In this document: piece by piece, positions 25,008 through 34,067 of the stretch
Layout of the letters: each line of letters begins with the position of its first letter
How positions within the stretch are numbered: position 1 is the stretch's first letter
Source: an uncultured Pelagibacteraceae bacterium
GTDB lineage: Bacteria > Pseudomonadota > Alphaproteobacteria > Pelagibacterales > Pelagibacteraceae
DNA: 64,000 nucleotides
Direction: 5' to 3'
Assembly: GCA_902573065.1 (NCBI GenBank)
Contig: CACGHX010000002.1
Span: forward strand, 30,911 to 94,910
Notes under the pieces: generated by a model
Databases searched by the model: none
What the model was told of the DNA's origin: nothing
What the model saw: only the letters and a program-made list of their open reading frames with translations
Translations under genes and position numbers: made by a program

Positions 25008-26190
25008 AAAAAAGAACAAAATTGTTTTAGCTTACTCTGGAGGGCTAGACACTTCTATAATTTTAAAATGGCTTCAAGAAAATTATAACTCAGAAATTAT
25101 TGCTTACACTGCAGACATCGGACAAGAAATCAACAAAAGTAAAATTATCAAAAATGCAAAAAGATTGGGTGTAAAAAACATAATTATTGAGGATTTGAAA
25201 AATACTTTCGTTAAAGATTATGTTTACCCAATGATTAGAGGTCACGCATTATATGAAGGTGTTTATTTATTAGGAACGTCTATAGCAAGACCTTTAATCG
25301 CTAAAAGACAGATTGCTATTGCTAAAAAATTTAAAGCATTTGCTGTATCACACGGTTCAACAGGAAAAGGAAACGATCAAGTAAGATTTGAGCTTGGATA
25401 TTATTACTTTGGACCAAAGATAAAAGTAATTGCCCCTTGGAGAATTTGGAAATTAAAATCTAGAACTGATTTAATAAAATACGCAAAAAAACATAACATA
25501 CCTATACCAAAAGATAAAAAGGGGGCACCACCTTTTTCTGTTGATGATAATCTCTATCACACTTCAACGGAAGGTAAGGTATTAGAAGATCCAAGAAAAC
25601 AGGCACCAGAATATATTTTTCAAAGAACGGTTTCACCTGAAAAAGCACCTAGCAAACCAACTTATGTAACTATAGGATTTAAAAAAGGTGATCCAATATC
25701 AGTAAATAATAAAAAATTAGCACCAGCAAAACTACTTCAAAAATTAAATTTACTTGCAGGTAAGAATGGAGTTGGAAGAGTTGATTTAGTTGAAAATAGA
25801 TTTATTGGAATAAAATCGAGAGGAGTTTACGAAACCCCAGGAGGAACTCTTTTGATGATAGCACACAGGGCGATAGAGTCTGTAACTTTAGATAAGAAAA
25901 CTATGCATGAAAAAGATGAGATTATGCCAAAGTATGCTGAATTGATTTATAATGGTTTTTGGTTTTCAAAATCTAGACTTAAATTACAGAAAAAAGTTGA
26001 TCTTAAAAGAAATCAAGTAAATGGAAATATTAAACTTAAGTTATACAAAGGTAATGTTACAATTTTATCAAGACAAAGCAAAAGTAAAGCATACTCTATT
26101 AATAAAGTGTCTTTTGAGGAAAATAAAAGTTTCAAAAAGTCAAAAGTTGAGAGATTTATATTGGGTGCGGCAAGAAAGCTTAGGGTTTAA
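25000..26190 (+). CDS. argG: Argininosuccinate synthase
   Basis: Joins citrulline and aspartate using ATP in arginine synthesis. The 396-residue protein has the PP-loop motif [17 protein letters not shown] near the N-terminus, the conserved [14 protein letters not shown] and the [19 protein letters not shown] stretch. The GTG start lies within the 3' end of the IalB-like gene. The rest of the arginine pathway is not in the window. Confidence 0.97.
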   Translation: MPKKKNKIVLAYSGGLDTSIILKWLQENYNSEIIAYTADIGQEINKSKIIKNAKRLGVKNIIIEDLKNTFVKDYVYPMIRGHALYEGVYLLGTSIARPLIAKRQIAIAKKFKAFAVSHGSTGKGNDQVRFELGYYYFGPKIKVIAPWRIWKLKSRTDLIKYAKKHNIPIPKDKKGAPPFSVDDNLYHTSTEGKVLEDPRKQAPEYIFQRTVSPEKAPSKPTYVTIGFKKGDPISVNNKKLAPAKLLQKLNLLAGKNGVGRVDLVENRFIGIKSRGVYETPGGTLLMIAHRAIESVTLDKKTMHEKDEIMPKYAELIYNGFWFSKSRLKLQKKVDLKRNQVNGNIKLKLYKGNVTILSRQSKSKAYSINKVSFEENKSFKKSKVERFILGAARKLRV

Positions 26191-26217
26191 GTATAATTAA
26201 AAATATAAAAAACTTCT

Positions 26218-26613
26218 ATGAGTATGAACATTATAATCAGAAATATTCAGCTAGTGGCTGTAATATTTATTTTGGTCGGAACTGTGTTGGCTTTTGGTTT
26301 TGAAATCAACGAAATGTATAAAGCTGGTCGTGTAACTTTAGCAGACCTTCTTTTAATGTTTATCTATATTGAAGTTATCGGAATGATCGGAGTTTTCTGG
26401 GCTAGTAAAACAATAAGAATTACTTACCCTGTGTTAATTGCAATCACAGCACTAGCTAGACTAATAATTTTGCAAGACAAAGATAGTGCCTCGGTAAATT
26501 TAATTTATCAGGGTGCTGCCATTCTATTATTAGCTTTATCAGTTTTTTTCTTAACTTTGAGATACAGCAAAAAACTTGGGATGGATAAAAAAAATCCTGG
26601 TGAGGAAGCTTAA
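26218..26613 (+). CDS. PsiE-like membrane protein
   Basis: A 131-residue four-helix protein. VTLADLLLMFIYIEVIGMIGVFWASK and the later ITALARLIIL match the phosphate-starvation-inducible PsiE family. In E. coli psiE is under PhoB and cAMP-CRP control; no such sites could be recognised here. It follows argG by 27 bases and is followed after six bases by another membrane gene. Confidence 0.75.
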   Translation: MSMNIIIRNIQLVAVIFILVGTVLAFGFEINEMYKAGRVTLADLLLMFIYIEVIGMIGVFWASKTIRITYPVLIAITALARLIILQDKDSASVNLIYQGAAILLLALSVFFLTLRYSKKLGMDKKNPGEEA

Positions 26614-26619
26614 AAAAAA

Positions 26620-27039
26620 ATGAAACAACTAGTAGCAATTGTTGCATACTATATGTTCGGATATTTAATTTTTTGGACTTTTCTTCACGAGACAGATTTT
26701 TTTCCAAAAGTTTGGGTACAAGATAATTTTAGTATAGCAATTTATTTATGGGTTTTCTTTTTTATAGTTCCACTTTTTCTAATTGCTCTTGGAACAGAAT
26801 ATATTAAAAGACGAATTGCTGATTTTAAATCACTAGGACAAGGTTCGAGATGGCCACTTTATATTTTATTATTTGGCGTTTGGGACCTAATGATTGGTTT
26901 TGCTTATTTACTGTTCTCCTATTTCGAAATCACACATGTAACTATGATAATTGCTAACGGATTATTCATTACTGGAACTTATTTAACTTTTTTGAGTTTT
27001 GGAATAGCAAAGAAATTGCAATTGAGTAAAAATAATTAA
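26620..27039 (+). CDS. Membrane protein of unknown function, 139 aa
   Basis: No family recognised. Four hydrophobic segments are seen (about 4-20, 38-58, 80-100 and 108-128), with two conserved-looking polar stretches: TFLHETDFFPKVWVQD between helices 1 and 2 and EYIKRRIADFKSLGQGSRWPLY before helix 3. It lies between the PsiE-like gene and an SDR with gaps of 6 and 4 bases, so it is probably part of that operon. Confidence 0.75.
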   Translation: MKQLVAIVAYYMFGYLIFWTFLHETDFFPKVWVQDNFSIAIYLWVFFFIVPLFLIALGTEYIKRRIADFKSLGQGSRWPLYILLFGVWDLMIGFAYLLFSYFEITHVTMIIANGLFITGTYLTFLSFGIAKKLQLSKNN

Positions 27040-27043
27040 ATAT

Positions 27044-27760
27044 ATGGCTGATAAAATTTTAATATTTGGTGCTACTGGGGCTGTTGGAAGTTCTCTTGCC
27101 AAATTAATGCAAAATGGATCAACTGAATGTCATCTTATAGGAAAAAATCAGGATGAAGTTTCAAGACTGTCAGATGAAACTGGTCATAGCTTTAGTGTTG
27201 CTGATGTATTAGAAGAAGGTTTTTTAGATAAAATTGATAGTGATCTTGCTGACACTGAAATTAAAGGTATTGCTTATTGCGTAGGATCTATAGACCTTAA
27301 ACCAATAAATTTGATTTCAAGAAAAGATGTAATGAAATCATTTTCACTAAATTTATTTCCTATTTACGACATTATAAAAAAATTTCATCAAAGTTTAAAA
27401 AATAATAAAGGATCAATAGTTTTGTTTTCGACAGTTGCTGCAAATCAAGGTTTCCCTAATCATGGAATTATCTCGCCGGTAAAAGCATCTTTGGAGGGTC
27501 TTACTATTTCTTTGGCAGCAGAATTTTCGCCAAACGTTAGAGTTAATTGTATCGCTCCAAGTATGAGTAATTCAAAAATGGCTAGTAAAATTTTAAAAAA
27601 TCCAAAAATTGCTGAAGGTATTGCTAAAATGCATCCACTCAAAAGACTTGGCGAAGGAAAAGATTCGGCTGCACTCGCAAAGTTTCTTCTATCTGATGAA
27701 AGCTCATGGATTACTGGTCAAATTATTGGAGTTGATGGTGGAAGGTCAAACGTTGGTTAA
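27044..27760 (+). CDS. Short-chain dehydrogenase/reductase
   Basis: A Rossmann-fold oxidoreductase of 238 residues with nucleotide motif IFGATGAVGSSLAKLM and classical SDR ending (APSMSNSKMA, then LSDESSWITGQIIGVDGGRS). The catalytic YxxxK is altered: the expected tyrosine position reads HGIISPVKAS, so the family tyrosine appears replaced while the Lys stays. SDRs of this kind are often found beside photolyase genes in marine bacteria, and a photolyase-like gene lies 600 bases away. Confidence 0.85.
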   Translation: MADKILIFGATGAVGSSLAKLMQNGSTECHLIGKNQDEVSRLSDETGHSFSVADVLEEGFLDKIDSDLADTEIKGIAYCVGSIDLKPINLISRKDVMKSFSLNLFPIYDIIKKFHQSLKNNKGSIVLFSTVAANQGFPNHGIISPVKASLEGLTISLAAEFSPNVRVNCIAPSMSNSKMASKILKNPKIAEGIAKMHPLKRLGEGKDSAALAKFLLSDESSWITGQIIGVDGGRSNVG

Positions 27761-28308
27761 TATTTCTCAACACTACCGATATAATTAAGATTTTTATCAA
27801 CTACAACAATTTCACCGGAGGAAACTGTTTTGTTCAAACTTTCTAAAATCACTACATAGTGAGTAATCAAAATTAAATTTTTATTACTTTCCCAGTTATT
27901 TAAAAATTTATTTAAATCTTTCATCTGTTTTTCTTTATTTTTTTCAAATTTTGAGGAAAAAAAAGAGTTAAGAGCATTAAAAGTCTCATAATCTTTAAAA
28001 GCAAATTTAGCCGTATCTTTACAACGGCACCATTCACTGGATAATACCTTGTCTATAGGAATATTATTTTGTTGAAAAAATAACCCCATTTTTTTTGATT
28101 GTTCAATACCTTGACTATCTAAATTCCTCTGAGTTGAACAATCATTCAATCTAAAATTTTCTGGGTCACCACCGCCAGGCGCAATCGCATGTCTTATAAA
28201 TACAATATTACCACCTTTTTTTAGTTGTTTGATTACTATCTCATCAGATTTTACGTTCGTTAAAAGTAAAGTAAAAATTGATAAAATAATTAAAAGTTTT
28301 TTATGCAT
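27757..28308 (-). CDS. Histidine phosphatase family protein, exported
   Basis: A 183-residue phosphoglycerate-mutase-like protein with a signal peptide (LLIILSIFTLLLTNVKS). The phosphohistidine motif is FIRHAIAPGG (RHA instead of the commoner RHG), followed by SEWCRCKDTA with the conserved Arg, and LITHYVVI with the second His. Probably periplasmic; substrate unknown. It converges on the SDR gene with a four-base overlap of stops. Confidence 0.83.
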   Translation of the reverse strand: MHKKLLIILSIFTLLLTNVKSDEIVIKQLKKGGNIVFIRHAIAPGGGDPENFRLNDCSTQRNLDSQGIEQSKKMGLFFQQNNIPIDKVLSSEWCRCKDTAKFAFKDYETFNALNSFFSSKFEKNKEKQMKDLNKFLNNWESNKNLILITHYVVILESLNKTVSSGEIVVVDKNLNYIGSVEKY

Positions 28309-28368
28309 GTGCTTAAATAGATAATATCAAATAACTGTGAAAAGTATTATCTAAAGTTTTAATAAAGT

Positions 28369-29508
28369 ATGATATTTGAAACAACACGAGATGGTGCGCT
28401 GAAGAAATTGGATGATTTTATTGAAAACGAAATTATCAACTATAATTCTAAAAGAAATTTTGATTTTGGACCTAAAGAAAGAAAAAATGTTTCATGTTTA
28501 TCTCCATATATTACTCACCGACTAATAACTGAATATGAAACTGTTGAAAGGGTTTTAAGAAAACGACCTTACCAAAAAGTTGAAAAATATGTTCAAGAAA
28601 TTTTTTGGCGGGTATACTGGAAAGGATGGTTGGAATTAAGACCAAAAGTTTGGACAGATTTTACTGAAGATCTAAAAAATATTAAAGATGATGAAAAGAT
28701 ACACCAAGCTGTTAATGGAAAAACCCAAATTTCATGCTTTAATGATTGGGTAAATGAATTAAAAGAATTCAATTATCTTCATAACCATACAAGAATGTGG
28801 TTTGCGAGTATTTGGATATTTACATTAAAATTGCCTTGGCAGAAGGGTGCTGAATTTTTTTTAAAGTATCTTTTAGATGGTGATGCTGCATCTAATACTC
28901 TGAGCTGGAGATGGGTAGCTGGTCTTCAAACTAAAGGAAAAAATTATTCTGCACAATCTTGGAATATTGAAAAGTTTACAAATAATAGATACAAAAATAT
29001 AAGATTAGTTGAAAATCCAATACCATTACAGGACAAGCGTGAATACAAACTGACCGAGATTGAAAATTTTAATGATTCTGAAAAAGTAGGAAATCTTATT
29101 TTTTTTGAGAATGATTTAAATTTAGAAAATTATAATTTAAATGATTATCAAAATATTTATTGCTTATTACTAGAAAATGATAAAAGGAAAATTAAACTTG
29201 ATCAAAAAGTTTTAGATTTTAAAAAAATAATTATAAAAAACCACTTGAAGACATTAACTAAAAATATAAAATTTTTAGAAAACTCACAAAGTTTAAATAT
29301 ATTAGATGGAGTAAAAGAGCTTGATGTTATTTATCCTTCAATAGGAGAGAATTTATCTTTTATAAAACTTTTAAATAAAACAAAAGATATTAAATGTAGA
29401 TTTTTAAAAAATGAAAAAGACTTGTTTTGTTGGAATTTTTCTAATAAAGGTTATTTTAATTTTAAGTCTAATATTCCAAAAATAATAACAAAATTTAAAT
29501 TATCCTAG
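28369..29508 (+). CDS. Photolyase/cryptochrome-like flavoprotein with FAD domain at the N-terminus
   Basis: The first ~225 residues are the helical FAD-binding domain of DNA photolyases: SCLSPYITHRLITEYE at 42, VEKYVQEIFWRVYWKG at 71 (like LRELxWREFY), HNHTRMWFASIW at 138 and DGDAASNTLSWRWVAG at 170. Normal photolyases carry an alpha/beta antenna domain first, but here that domain is missing from the front. Instead residues ~240-379 begin NLIFFENDLNLENYNL, which resembles the WFRxDLRxxDN start of that domain, suggesting a swapped order. A role in light sensing or DNA repair is likely but unproven. It converges with the DUF2256 and PhrB-like genes. Confidence 0.8.
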   Translation: MIFETTRDGALKKLDDFIENEIINYNSKRNFDFGPKERKNVSCLSPYITHRLITEYETVERVLRKRPYQKVEKYVQEIFWRVYWKGWLELRPKVWTDFTEDLKNIKDDEKIHQAVNGKTQISCFNDWVNELKEFNYLHNHTRMWFASIWIFTLKLPWQKGAEFFLKYLLDGDAASNTLSWRWVAGLQTKGKNYSAQSWNIEKFTNNRYKNIRLVENPIPLQDKREYKLTEIENFNDSEKVGNLIFFENDLNLENYNLNDYQNIYCLLLENDKRKIKLDQKVLDFKKIIIKNHLKTLTKNIKFLENSQSLNILDGVKELDVIYPSIGENLSFIKLLNKTKDIKCRFLKNEKDLFCWNFSNKGYFNFKSNIPKIITKFKLS

Positions 29509-29631
29509 TTTTGAGCATTTTTTTGAGCAATATTTTACCTTGTCCCAGTTAAGTCTCCACTTCTTTCTCCAGGTGAATGGTCTTTTACAAACCACACATA
29601 TTTTAGAAGGTAAATTTTCTTTTTTAATCAC
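29500..29631 (-). CDS. DUF2256 small zinc-binding protein, 43 aa
   Basis: Too short for the ORF track. Minus strand from GTG (29629-29631), which directly follows the stop of the PhrB-like gene (TAAGTG). The peptide includes KICVVCKRPFTWRKKWRLNW and KVKYCSKKCSK, with two CxxC-type pairs (CVVC, CSKKC) for a metal ion and the WRKKW core of DUF2256. The family often accompanies photolyase/cryptochrome genes. It overlaps the 3' end of the converging flavoprotein gene by nine bases. Function unknown. Confidence 0.85.
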   Translation of the reverse strand: MIKKENLPSKICVVCKRPFTWRKKWRLNWDKVKYCSKKCSKLG

Positions 29632-31110
29632 TTAAATAGTATTTTGTTTTATAAATTTTTGTGCAGCGTTTAAAATTAATTTTTTTCTTTCTGACTTCAT
29701 TTTATCAAAGACTCTGACCATCATTGACAGTCTTGGATTTCTAGAAAAAAATTTTCTATTTTTATTTATAAAATTCCAGTAGAGACCATCCATAATGTTA
29801 CACCATTCACCTTTTTTAAAATCCATCATTTTTAAAAAGTAGCTAGAGCCACATATGTATGGCTTTGTAGCAAATATTCCGCCATCACTAAAAAGTCCCA
29901 TACCGTAAACATTTGGTGCCATTACCCAATCGGATGAGTCAACAAACATTTCCATAAACCATTTATAAACTTGCTTTGGATGTATCTGACAAAGGTTCAT
30001 TATATTTGCTAAGATCATTAACCTCTCAATGTGATGTGACCACCCAGAATTTAAGGCATTTTTAATTGAAAAATCTAAAGGATCAAGACCAGTGGTTCCG
30101 TTGTACCAAGATGATTTCATTTTATTTTTGTGATTAAAAAAATTTGTATTTTCTAATCTTTCATCGTAATTTTGGTAAATGCCTCGCATAAACTCTCTCC
30201 AACCAATAATTTGTCTGACATAACCCTCTAAAGAATTTATTCTTGTTTTATTTTCAATTTTTTTAATTTTGTCTAAAATTTCACTTGGTGTTATCAAGCC
30301 TATGTTTATTAAAGGGCTTAAGGCACTATGAAATAGAATATTCGATTTTTTACTAACCGCATCTTCATAATCACCGAATAAATCGATTTTTGATTTAATA
30401 AATTGGTCAAAAAGTTTTTGCGTCTGCTCTCTGGTCGTTGGAAACCAAAAATTATTTGTTGATCCTGGATGGTTTTTGAAATTAAATTCAATAAATTTTT
30501 TTAATATTTCAGTATGGGGGGTGTTTTGAAATTTAAGTTGTTTCGGTACATCAACTTTATCTGGTAACTTTTTTCTATTATCTTCATCAAAACTCCACTT
30601 TCCACCTTTGGGTGTCCCATCTTTATTCATTAATATATTAAATTTTGATCTATTTATTTTATAGAAGTTAGCCATGAATGGTTTTTTTGTACCACTTAAA
30701 TATTTTTTAAACTCATCTCTAGTTGTTAAAAACATTGGAGATTTTATTTCATTAAATTTAATGCCTCTCTTTTTGAATAGAGTTTTTATTTTATTTTCAA
30801 AAAAAATATCTTCTATTTCAAAAAAACTTATTTCGGTAACCTTTTTTTCTTTAATTATTTTTTCAAGTTTTTTTTCATAGGAAAGTTTAAAATTGTTGTT
30901 ACAGTCACTATAAATAACTTTTAATTTTTTAGACTTAAGTTCATCTCTATAAGACCTCATTGATGATAAAAATAATAATATTTTTAATTTATGATGTTTT
31001 TGAAATGTACATAACCCAAAATCTTCAGCCATGTAAAATGTATGTCCTGAAAACTCTTTAAGATATTTTGGGTTAAAAAGTTGATTACCTAGAATTAAAA
31101 ATAATTTCAT
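29632..31110 (-). CDS. Cryptochrome/photolyase-related protein (PhrB/DPRP family)
   Basis: A 492-residue member of the bacterial (6-4) photolyase/cryptochrome group (PF04244-like). The N-terminal alpha/beta part starts KLFLILGNQLF. The FAD part has GYVRQIIGWREFMRG near 297, SGWSHHIERLMILAN near 355, APNVYGMGLFSDGG near 398 and GLYWNFI near 442. PhrB proteins carry a 4Fe-4S cluster on four Cys. Here the first ligand position reads TGLDPLDF, the YCxxC pair is deleted (MMDFKKGEWC) and only Cys437 fits, so a cluster is unlikely. It abuts the DUF2256 gene. Confidence 0.88.
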   Translation of the reverse strand: MKLFLILGNQLFNPKYLKEFSGHTFYMAEDFGLCTFQKHHKLKILLFLSSMRSYRDELKSKKLKVIYSDCNNNFKLSYEKKLEKIIKEKKVTEISFFEIEDIFFENKIKTLFKKRGIKFNEIKSPMFLTTRDEFKKYLSGTKKPFMANFYKINRSKFNILMNKDGTPKGGKWSFDEDNRKKLPDKVDVPKQLKFQNTPHTEILKKFIEFNFKNHPGSTNNFWFPTTREQTQKLFDQFIKSKIDLFGDYEDAVSKKSNILFHSALSPLINIGLITPSEILDKIKKIENKTRINSLEGYVRQIIGWREFMRGIYQNYDERLENTNFFNHKNKMKSSWYNGTTGLDPLDFSIKNALNSGWSHHIERLMILANIMNLCQIHPKQVYKWFMEMFVDSSDWVMAPNVYGMGLFSDGGIFATKPYICGSSYFLKMMDFKKGEWCNIMDGLYWNFINKNRKFFSRNPRLSMMVRVFDKMKSERKKLILNAAQKFIKQNTI

Positions 31111-31139
31111 CTTTTTTAAAATATATAATTTGTTTATTT

Positions 31140-31982
31140 TTAAGAATTAGCTCTTTTGAAGCACTCAACAGTATTGCTTAATAAACATGCGATAGTCATC
31201 GGTCCAACACCTCCTGGAACGGGGGTTACTGCCTTAGCAATTTTAGCGACTTCATCAAAATCAACGTCACCTACAATACCATTGATTGTTTTATTAATAC
31301 CTACATCTATTACTATGGCATTTTTTTTAACCCAATCGCCTTTTACAAGCTTAGGTTTGCCAACAGCTGCAATAATTATATCAGCTTTATTACACTCACT
31401 TTTTAAATCTTTAGTTTTTGAATGAGTAATTGTTACTGTACAATTCTCTCTTAATAATAATTGAGCCATAGGTTTTCCATTCAAATTTGACCTTCCAATT
31501 ATTACAACATGTTTGCCACTTAAATTTTTTTCTACTTCTTTAAGTAAAATAAGACATCCTAATGGTGTGCATGGTATTTTACTGTCATATCCTGAAGATA
31601 AATTACCAACATTGATCGGATGAAATCCATCAACGTCCTTTTCTGGTAGAATAGTCTCTATAACTTTCTGTTTATCTATATGTTTAGGTAAAGGTAATTG
31701 TACAAGAATACCCGATACTTTTTGATTTTTGTTTAGTTCAATAATTTTGTCTAAAACAATTTTTTCCTGAATATTTTCAGGATACCTTATTACTTCGGAG
31801 TCTATGCCTATTTCTTTTGAAAATTTTATTTTATTTTTAACATAAATCTGACTTGCAGGATCTTCTCCCACAAGAATAACGGATAAGCCTGGAGCTATTT
31901 TTAAGTTTGATTTAAATTCTATAATCTTTTTTTTTAATTTTTCTCTTAATCCTTCAGCTATTTTTTTTCCATCTATAATCAT
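31140..31982 (-). CDS. folD: Bifunctional methylenetetrahydrofolate dehydrogenase/cyclohydrolase
   Basis: Interconverts 5,10-methylene- and 10-formyl-tetrahydrofolate in one-carbon metabolism. The 280-residue protein has VGEDPASQIYVKNKIKF with the catalytic Lys near 54, GILVQLPLPKHI, DVDGFHPINVGNL, the Rossmann turn VIIGRSNLNGKPMAQLLL and the closing VTPVPGGVGPMTIACLL. It lies two bases downstream of the YggT gene. Confidence 0.96.
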   Translation of the reverse strand: MIIDGKKIAEGLREKLKKKIIEFKSNLKIAPGLSVILVGEDPASQIYVKNKIKFSKEIGIDSEVIRYPENIQEKIVLDKIIELNKNQKVSGILVQLPLPKHIDKQKVIETILPEKDVDGFHPINVGNLSSGYDSKIPCTPLGCLILLKEVEKNLSGKHVVIIGRSNLNGKPMAQLLLRENCTVTITHSKTKDLKSECNKADIIIAAVGKPKLVKGDWVKKNAIVIDVGINKTINGIVGDVDFDEVAKIAKAVTPVPGGVGPMTIACLLSNTVECFKRANS

Positions 31983-31984
31983 AT

Positions 31985-32275
31985 TTAAAACAGAGCTGGT
32001 GCAAAAAATTCAAAAGCCAAGTTTCTTAAAAACATCAAGAGTAAAATAAGAATAACTGGTGATATATCTATACCACCAAGATTTGGTAAAAAATTTCTTA
32101 TTGGCCTTAAAAGTGGATCTGTCATTTTGTAACTTATATCAAGTAGAGAGTAGACTAGTCTATTTGAAGTATTTAAAACATTGAAAGCAATTAACCAACT
32201 TAGTAATGCATTAATGATTAAAACCCATATATAAATACTAACCAAACTATCAATTAAAATTAAAACTGATTTCAT
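31985..32275 (-). CDS. YggT family membrane protein
   Basis: A 96-residue protein with an N-terminal hydrophobic helix and one YggT repeat: ALLSWLIAFNV, then YKMTDPLLRPIRNFLPNLGGIDISPVILILLLMFL. YggT proteins have been tied to cell division, osmotic tolerance and cytochrome complex assembly in different organisms. It is sandwiched between mscS (three bases) and folD (two bases) in the minus-strand run. Confidence 0.9.
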   Translation of the reverse strand: MKSVLILIDSLVSIYIWVLIINALLSWLIAFNVLNTSNRLVYSLLDISYKMTDPLLRPIRNFLPNLGGIDISPVILILLLMFLRNLAFEFFAPALF

Positions 32276-32278
32276 GTT

Positions 32279-33370
32279 TTATTTTTTTTCTACGTAAATT
32301 GATTGACTTGGGAATGCAAAAGAAGCCTTGTTTCTCTCAACAATTTCTTTTATTGCTATTGCTAATCTTTCTTTAACTTTTAACCATTCAGACCATCTAT
32401 TTGTATTCGTAAAACATCTAACATACATATCTATTGAACTATCTGAAAACTTATCAATCCTTACTGCGTGAGTAGTATTTTCGCTTATCTTGTAATCTTT
32501 TGAGGTTGTAATGTATTTATCAATTTCATCTCGAATTTTTTTTAACTGATCAACTGTAGTATCGTATTGTAGAGTAATGATCCAATTAATTCGCCAGTTC
32601 GTTGTCTCACTGATGTTTATTACTGCGTTCTCAGCAAATTGAAAGTTGGGAATTACAGCAACTGACTTATCAAATTTTCTTACTACCGTCGATCTAAACC
32701 CAATTTTTTCTACAATTCCCTCGATAATATTTTCAACTAAAATCCAATCTCCTACTTTAAATCTTTTTTCAACTAAAACTAAAATACCAGATATTAAATT
32801 TTTAAATAAATCTTGAGCACCTAGCGCTACAGCTACACCAAATAAACCCAATCCAGCTATTATAGGACCTATCTTAATACCCCAAAGTTCTAAAACTGCT
32901 GCTGCTCCAAGAATTAAAATCAAAATTTTAAATGCTTTTATTATCCAGTTTAAAAGATCTTTAGATAAAAGATCTTCTACAGTTTTTATTAAAACCGATA
33001 TCGGACCAATAATTTGATGAAGTGACCAAAAAATTAAAATTGTTATTAGTGTTCTGTTTGCGTTATCTATAAAGCTTTCAGTACTGTCACCTAAGGATAC
33101 ATAGCTTGTTGCAACAAAAAATCCTACAACGATGGGAAAAAATTTCGTTGGGCCTTTTAAAGATTCTACTAAGGTATTGTCAAATTTATTTGAGGTTTTG
33201 GAAACATAATTTTCAAGGCGTTTAATAATAAATTTTGCAAATAATCCTCTAAGAAAAAGAAATAAGAAGAAAATAAGGAGAGCGATAATAATTTCTGAAA
33301 TATTTATTCCTGAAATTCCATTTTTCCAAACGTCAATAAACAATTCTATAAATTCTTCCGTTTTATCCAT
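32279..33370 (-). CDS. Mechanosensitive ion channel, MscS family
   Basis: A 363-residue small-conductance mechanosensitive channel that would release solutes on hypo-osmotic shock. N-terminal helices (IIIALLIFFLFLFLRG and later) lead to the pore helix region AGLGLFGVAVALGAQDLFKNLISGILVLVEKRFKVGDWI, the MscS hallmark. The beta domain follows with GIVEKIGFRSTVVRKFDKSVAVIPN. It overlaps the start of YggT by none and the hemD stop by eight bases. Confidence 0.92.
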   Translation of the reverse strand: MDKTEEFIELFIDVWKNGISGINISEIIIALLIFFLFLFLRGLFAKFIIKRLENYVSKTSNKFDNTLVESLKGPTKFFPIVVGFFVATSYVSLGDSTESFIDNANRTLITILIFWSLHQIIGPISVLIKTVEDLLSKDLLNWIIKAFKILILILGAAAVLELWGIKIGPIIAGLGLFGVAVALGAQDLFKNLISGILVLVEKRFKVGDWILVENIIEGIVEKIGFRSTVVRKFDKSVAVIPNFQFAENAVINISETTNWRINWIITLQYDTTVDQLKKIRDEIDKYITTSKDYKISENTTHAVRIDKFSDSSIDMYVRCFTNTNRWSEWLKVKERLAIAIKEIVERNKASFAFPSQSIYVEKK

Positions 33371-34067
33371 TTTTAATTTGTTCTATTTTTAAAAGCTCTT
33401 CTCCAGGATTAAAAATTTCTGTTTTTTTCCAGCCTTTAGATTTTAAAAATTCTTCAATTTTTTTACTTATACACATAACTGTGCATTGTGTCATCAATTC
33501 TGAAAGGGAGTATTTCCTTGCTATCTCATCAAAACTTTCTGCACTTCTTTTAGAATAAATAAGTGTTATATCTGGAGGGTATTTTTTAATTAAATCTAAG
33601 CTTTCACTATTCAGGTCTGTTATTTTGCTTGAGGTGTAATTTATTATTTTTTTAACTTTAAATCCAGAAAGTTTGAGATCTTTATCCAGATCATAAGAAA
33701 CAACATCTCCACATAGATATGCTAAATTTTTTATTTTTTTTTCAGAGTTTAAAATTATATTTTTAAGAGCGTTGACTGTACCTGAAGCAGCCACTGTATT
33801 AGTAAATCCTTTTAATCTTAAAGATCTCTCAGTTATGTTTCCAACACAAAAACATTTTATATTTTTTTCATCATTTTTTAATTGTAAAAATCTGACTGCA
33901 TTAGCACTAGTAAAAATTAAACCGTCAAATTCTTTTGTATTAATTGGTTCCATGTTTGCAGAGTTAATACTCAAAGTTGGCAAGTGTATAACTTTATAGT
34001 TTGATGAAAAAAAATTTGTCATCAAATCCTCAGCATCTATTAAAGGTCTTGTAAAAATAATATTCAT
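33363..34067 (-). CDS. hemD: Uroporphyrinogen-III synthase
   Basis: Cyclises hydroxymethylbilane to uroporphyrinogen III. HemD proteins are weakly conserved; the call rests on the two-domain pattern NIIFTRPLIDAEDL, FDGLIFTSANAVRFL, FCVGNITERSLRLKGF, ITLIYSKRSAESFDEI plus position: the ATG overlaps the hemC stop (ATGA). At 234 residues it is a normal length for the single-domain form. Confidence 0.85.
   Translation of the reverse strand: MNIIFTRPLIDAEDLMTNFFSSNYKVIHLPTLSINSANMEPINTKEFDGLIFTSANAVRFLQLKNDEKNIKCFCVGNITERSLRLKGFTNTVAASGTVNALKNIILNSEKKIKNLAYLCGDVVSYDLDKDLKLSGFKVKKIINYTSSKITDLNSESLDLIKKYPPDITLIYSKRSAESFDEIARKYSLSELMTQCTVMCISKKIEEFLKSKGWKKTEIFNPGEELLKIEQIKNG

Noticed and set aside
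27757-31110. Mobile or recently acquired island for the light-related genes
   Set aside because: Base composition and packing match the surroundings and there are no repeats, integrase or tRNA boundaries.
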